From Chloroflexota bacterium (lineage in GTDB: Bacteria > Chloroflexota > Anaerolineae > UBA1429), in contig JAAZBY010000416.1 of the NCBI GenBank assembly GCA_012513595.1, forward strand, positions 1-5,098: DNA of 5,098 nucleotides. Direction: 5' to 3'. How positions within the stretch are numbered: the first letter of the stretch is position 1; the number at the start of each line of letters is the position of its first letter. Under the pieces are notes generated by a model. The model worked only from the letters and a program-made list of their open reading frames with translations. It had not been told where the DNA came from and did no database searches. Shown here piece by piece: positions 1-5,098 of the stretch. The position numbers were made by a program, and so were the translations under genes.

Positions 1-420
1 GTCGGCCACCTGCGGCGGAGTCACCAGGCAGCCGCCCTCGGCGGCGTCGGGGAAGCGGTCCGCCTCCCAGGCGCGCACGTAGGCCAGCAACCCGTCTACA
101 TCGGAGGGGCGCAGGAACGCGTCGACGTAAGGGAAGCGTGCCCGCAGGGCGGGCTCATCACCGTCCACGAAGCAGCCCATCACCAGGAGCGTGCGGTCGC
201 GCCCGGCATCGACCAGGGGGCGCAGGGAAGAGAGGCGCCCGACGACGCGATCCTCGGCGCTCTGCCGCACCACACAGGTGTTCAGCACCAGCACATTGGC
301 GCGTTCGGGGCGGTCGGTGGGGCGGTAGCCCAGCGCCTCGAGCTCCTCCCGGGCGCGATAGGCATCGGCCCGGTTCATCTGACAGCCGATGTTCCAGAGG
401 TAGTATCGTTTCAGCGCCAA
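1..420 (-). CDS. miaB: MiaB-type tRNA methylthiotransferase, N-terminal part (cut by window edge)
   Basis: The 140 visible residues form the N-terminal UPF0004 (methylthiotransferase) domain. Three cysteines sit where the family binds its auxiliary 4Fe-4S cluster: C13 in IGCQMN, C49 in LNTCVV and C83 in VMGCF. The GCQMN form favours MiaB over RimO, which usually has GCPKN. MiaB uses this cluster plus a radical SAM cluster to add a methylthio group to i6A37 of tRNAs in the cytoplasm. The radical SAM and TRAM domains would lie beyond the left edge and cannot be checked. No ATG fits the N-terminus; I chose TTG at 420 because the first residues (MALKRYYLWNIGCQMN) match the family start, an in-frame stop lies five codons further upstream, and GAGAGGA sits 6 bases before it. 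After C83 the sequence (FVDGDEPALRARFP) departs from the usual GCMAQ-type continuation, so a divergent MiaB/RimO paralogue remains possible. It follows uvrA by 84 bases on the same strand. Confidence 0.82.
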   Translation of the reverse strand, partial: MALKRYYLWNIGCQMNRADAYRAREELEALGYRPTDRPERANVLVLNTCVVRQSAEDRVVGRLSSLRPLVDAGRDRTLLVMGCFVDGDEPALRARFPYVDAFLRPSDVDGLLAYVRAWEADRFPDAAEGGCLVTPPQVAD

Positions 421-426
421 CGGACG

Positions 427-433
427 TCCTCTC
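427..433 (-). promoter_or_regulatory. Ribosome binding site of the miaB-like gene
   Basis: GAGAGGA on the minus strand, 6 bases before the TTG at 420. It is the best Shine-Dalgarno match in the spacer and is the main reason for preferring the TTG start. Confidence 0.6.
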
Positions 434-477
434 AGTCACCGGGAACAGCGCCCCGCTTCTATCCGCCAAGGTATCGC

Positions 478-491
478 GGCAGGGTGCTGCC
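478..491 (-). other. Small hairpin just downstream of uvrA
   Basis: GGCAG, a 4-base loop CACC, then CTGCC: a perfect 5-bp stem beginning 13 bases after the uvrA stop codon. No run of T follows it, so it does not look like a standard intrinsic terminator. It could slow 3' exonuclease decay or be chance in GC-rich DNA. The rest of the 421-504 spacer shows no convincing promoter. Confidence 0.25.
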
Positions 492-504
492 CAGATGCGT
501 ATAC

Positions 505-3399
<2,895 letters not shown>

Positions 3400-3403
3400 A
3401 CTG

Positions 3404-3410
3404 CTCTTTC
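3404..3410 (-). promoter_or_regulatory. Weak ribosome binding site of uvrA
   Basis: GAAAGAG on the minus strand, 4 bases before the uvrA ATG. It is purine-rich but a poor match to GGAGG, suggesting modest initiation strength or help from upstream leader structure. Confidence 0.45.
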
Positions 3411-3416
3411 GTCTGG

Positions 3417-3445
3417 GTTCCGAGCACTAGTCCCCTGGAACGGGG
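3417..3445 (-). other. Possible folded leader (overlapping stems) in the uvrA 5' UTR
   Basis: On the minus strand CCCC (3445-3442) can pair with GGGG (3435-3432) around the loop GTTCCA. The GTTCC inside that loop (3441-3437) is complementary to GGAAC (3421-3417) further downstream. The two helices cross, giving the layout of a small H-type pseudoknot if one base pair is left open for the first loop. It lies between the predicted transcription start and the ribosome binding site. The stems are only 4-5 bp, so chance is a real alternative. Confidence 0.2.
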
Positions 3446-3454
3446 CAACTTGAC

Positions 3455-3483
3455 ATTATAGTGCGCGGACACTTGGTGGGCAA
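3455..3483 (-). promoter_or_regulatory. Sigma-70 type promoter for uvrA
   Basis: The minus strand carries a perfect TATAAT (3460-3455) preceded by exactly 17 bases and then TTGCCC (3483-3478), which matches 4 of 6 positions of TTGACA. Such an AT-rich hexamer stands out in this GC-rich sequence. Transcription would start around 3447-3450, leaving a leader of roughly 50 bases before uvrA. The -35 hexamer is exactly flanked by TGGT and ACCA, a short dyad that could be an operator. I see no E. coli type (CTGT-N8-ACAG) or Bacillus type (GAAC-N4-GTTC) LexA box here, although other lineages use different boxes. Confidence 0.72.
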
Positions 3484-3489
3484 ACCATG

Positions 3490-3555
3490 GGGCTGCCCGG
3501 GTGTTGCGAGGGTGTTCCGGGGCAGCAGACGGCGACACATCCGGACGGGCAGCCC
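3490..3555 (-). repeat. Inverted repeat between the radical SAM gene and uvrA
   Basis: GGGCTGCCCG (3490-3499 on the plus strand) and its exact reverse complement CGGGCAGCCC (3546-3555) are separated by 46 bases. In the minus-strand transcript an inner TCCGG/CCGGA pair (3545-3541 with 3520-3516) could extend the stem with a one-sided bulge. It starts about 20 bases after the stop of the radical SAM gene, so it may end or stabilise the uvrB-radical SAM transcript, but there is no T-run. The spacer also holds a direct repeat, GGGTGTT at 3499-3505 and 3510-3516, with an 11-base period. Each arm is nearly self-palindromic (GGGC-N-GCCC), which lowers the significance of the match. Confidence 0.4.
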
Positions 3556-3574
3556 ACGCCCTAACGCCGCGCTG

Positions 3575-4504
3575 CTAGGTCAGCTCCTGGCACCAGCCCT
3601 CTTCGAGGCCCAGGGCCTCGAGCGCTTGGCGCGCCTCCCGGTACTCGCGAACGCGCAGGCGGCGGCCCAGTTCAGGGTCTCCCACGGCCCTGTGCGCCGG
3701 GAAGTACTGAGACATGAGGCTGACCCAGGTGTCGGTACCGAGCGTCTCGGCGATCCAGCGCAGCACCTCGGGCGTCTGCGACAGGCCGTTGGGCAGCACC
3801 AGGTGCCGGATAAGCAGCCCCCGTACGGCGACGCCGTCCTCGTCAAGAACGAGGCCGCCGCCCACCTGGCGGCGCATCTCGGCCAGCGCGGCGCGGTTCG
3901 CCTCTACGTAGCCGCGCAAGCCGGATAGGCGCGCGGCCACCTGGTCGTCGGCGTACTTGGCATCGGGGAGGTAGATGTCGATGATGCCATCGAGCAGGCG
4001 GAGGGTTTCCACGCGGTCGTAGCCGTTGGTGTTGTACAGGAGCGGGAGGTGCAGCCCCTGGCGCGCAGCCAGGGCCACGGCCTGCAGGATTTGGGCCGCA
4101 TAGTGCGAGGGGGTCACCAAATTGATGTTGTGGCAGCCCGCCCGCTGCAGGTCCAGCATCATGCCGGCCAGTTGGTGAGGCGTCACATCGTCGCCGACGC
4201 CGTTCTGGCTGATCGGGTAGTTCTGGCAGAACAGGCAGCGCGCCGTGCAGCGAGAGAAGAAGATTGTGCCCGACCCGCGCGTGCCGCTGATGGGCGGCTC
4301 TTCCCCATGGTGCACGTTGTGGCTGGCCACCCGCGGCAGCGCTCCGGCGCGGCAGTAGCCCAGTTCGCCCGCCAGCCTGTTGGCCCCGCAAAGGCGCGGA
4401 CACAGATCGCAGGCCTCCAGCCGGGCCGCCGCCTCACCGGCGCGCTCCGCCAGCTGCTTGGCCGTGTAGCGCTGCAGATAGCTCGGTGCTTGCCGTTCGC
4501 CCAT
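3575..4504 (-). CDS. Radical SAM protein of the PflX type (COG1313), function unknown
   Basis: The 309-residue protein has the radical SAM cluster motif CxxxCxxC as C86-TAR-C90-LF-C93, preceded by GEEPPISGTRGSGTIFF (67-83) and followed by QNYPISQ, the hallmark of the PflX group (homologues of pyruvate formate-lyase activating enzyme). An N-terminal cysteine set, C32/C35/C39 and C51 (CDLCPRLCG and GYCRAG), is also typical and may bind a second metal centre. Later conserved stretches are GCHNINLVTPSHY (123-135), YNTNGYD (157-163), IYLPDAKY (177-184) and RGLLIRHLVLPNG (228-240). The family should reductively cleave S-adenosylmethionine to a radical, but its target is not established and no glycyl-radical enzyme is visible nearby. 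I chose ATG at 4504 because earlier in-frame codons run into uvrB and the protein start (MGERQAPSYLQRY) fits the family. It begins 10 bases after the uvrB stop, so cotranscription with uvrB is likely. It ends with TAG at 3575-3577. Confidence 0.9.
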   Translation of the reverse strand: MGERQAPSYLQRYTAKQLAERAGEAAARLEACDLCPRLCGANRLAGELGYCRAGALPRVASHNVHHGEEPPISGTRGSGTIFFSRCTARCLFCQNYPISQNGVGDDVTPHQLAGMMLDLQRAGCHNINLVTPSHYAAQILQAVALAARQGLHLPLLYNTNGYDRVETLRLLDGIIDIYLPDAKYADDQVAARLSGLRGYVEANRAALAEMRRQVGGGLVLDEDGVAVRGLLIRHLVLPNGLSQTPEVLRWIAETLGTDTWVSLMSQYFPAHRAVGDPELGRRLRVREYREARQALEALGLEEGWCQELT

Positions 4505-4514
4505 GGGTGTGGCG

Positions 4515-5098
4515 TTACCTCTGCCGGGCGCGGCGCGCGTCGGCCTGGCGGTAGCGCTCCCACTCGGGGCGATCGTCCTGGGCGCGCACCGCTTCGCGCA
4601 GCTCCAGGATCTGGTCGCGCAGCAGGGCGGCCTTCTCGAACTCCAGGTTCTTGGCTGCGGCGTGCATCTGTTCTTCCAGGTCGTCGATAAGCCGCTCGGC
4701 GGCATCCGGCGGCATGATGGTGCCGCGCTGCTCGCCGATCCCCTCGTCGGTGCGCAAGCCCTGCGTCAGGCTGCGGATCTCTTTGACGATACTGCTCGGC
4801 ACGATGCCGTGCGCCTCGTTGTGGGCCGTCTGCAGCTCGCGCCGGCGGTTCGTCTCATCGATGGCGCGCTGCATCGAATCGGTTACCCGGTCAGCATACA
4901 TGACCACCTGCCCGCTGACGTGACGGGCGGCGCGGCCGATCGTCTGGATCAGGGCGCTGCCAGAGCGCAGAAAGCCCTCCTTGTCGGCGTCCAGAATGGC
5001 CACGAGCGACACCTCGGGCAGGTCCAGCCCCTCACGCAGCAGGTTGACGCCTACCACCACGTCGTAGACGCCGGCGCGCAAGTCGTTGAGGATCTCCA
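4515..5098 (-). CDS. uvrB: Excinuclease ABC subunit B (UvrB), C-terminal part (cut by window edge)
   Basis: The 193 visible residues are the end of UvrB, which receives damaged DNA from UvrA, verifies the lesion with its helicase-like motor and recruits UvrC. They include helicase motif V ([20 protein letters not shown], visible residues 15-34), [11 protein letters not shown], and motif [10 protein letters not shown] (51-58), whose arginines contact [24 protein letters not shown] (66-86) follows as in the family. Near the end (about 131-165) is the UVR motif ([28 protein letters not shown] region), the coiled hairpin through which UvrB binds UvrC. The N-terminal two thirds, with Walker A and the beta-hairpin, lie beyond the right edge. 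The stop is TAA at 4515-4517. One local difference is SGSALIQT before motif VI where E. coli has SERSLIQT. There is no frameshift in the visible part. Confidence 0.98.
   Translation of the reverse strand, partial: EILNDLRAGVYDVVVGVNLLREGLDLPEVSLVAILDADKEGFLRSGSALIQTIGRAARHVSGQVVMYADRVTDSMQRAIDETNRRRELQTAHNEAHGIVPSSIVKEIRSLTQGLRTDEGIGEQRGTIMPPDAAERLIDDLEEQMHAAAKNLEFEKAALLRDQILELREAVRAQDDRPEWERYRQADARRARQR
4518..4522 (-). promoter_or_regulatory. Likely ribosome binding site of the radical SAM gene, inside the end of uvrB
   Basis: AGAGG in the last two codons before the uvrB TAA. It lies 13 bases before the ATG at 4504, longer than the usual 5-9, but no closer match exists. This spacing suggests that translation of the radical SAM gene is helped by ribosomes finishing uvrB. 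Confidence 0.4.

Noticed and set aside
3450..3455. Perfect plus-strand TTGACA that could be a divergent -35 element
   Set aside because: There is no -10 hexamer at the right distance (TTGGTG at 17 bases) and no plus-strand gene downstream; it is largely the complement of the uvrA -10 region.
4049..4690. Long plus-strand open frame of 213 codons antisense to the radical SAM gene and uvrB
   Set aside because: It lies opposite two well-recognised genes, shows low-complexity Arg/Gly/Ala/Pro composition and no recognisable motif; long antisense frames are expected in GC-rich DNA.
4504..4705. Upstream extension of the radical SAM frame by 67 codons
   Set aside because: The extension lies within uvrB coding sequence in another frame and has Arg/Ser/Pro-rich shadow composition; the family-like protein begins at the ATG at 4504.

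Overview
The window is a compact, high-GC stretch of bacterial chromosome with every recognisable gene on the minus strand. Read in the direction of transcription (right to left) the order is: the C-terminal third of uvrB (cut by the right edge), a radical SAM iron-sulfur protein of the PflX type (COG1313), a complete uvrA, and the N-terminal part of a MiaB-type tRNA methylthiotransferase (cut by the left edge). There is no sign of a mobile element, CRISPR array, or rRNA or tRNA gene.

uvrB and the radical SAM gene are separated by only 10 bases, and the only visible ribosome binding site of the second lies inside the last codons of uvrB, so they very probably share a transcript. A 175-base spacer follows. 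It holds a long-range inverted repeat and then a convincing sigma-70 type promoter (TTGCCC, 17 bases, TATAAT) firing towards uvrA. uvrA therefore appears to have its own promoter. An 84-base spacer with one small hairpin and no recognisable promoter separates uvrA from the miaB-like gene, so the latter may be read through from uvrA.

Functionally, UvrA (damage recognition ATPase) and UvrB (damage verification helicase-like protein) are two of the core proteins of nucleotide excision repair. The radical SAM protein is not a known part of that pathway and neither is MiaB, which modifies A37 of certain tRNAs. Both are radical SAM proteins, so the window alternates DNA repair and iron-sulfur genes, but I see no sequence evidence that they act together.

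The GC-rich composition, the MiaB start resembling those of Chloroflexota (aromatic-rich lead into IGCQMN), and the UvrB and PflX sequence styles are compatible with a Chloroflexota bacterium, possibly anaerobic or thermophilic. This is an impression from family resemblance, not a demonstrated assignment. Overall this is an ordinary housekeeping region; the least explained parts are the radical SAM gene between uvrB and uvrA and the uvrA upstream region.
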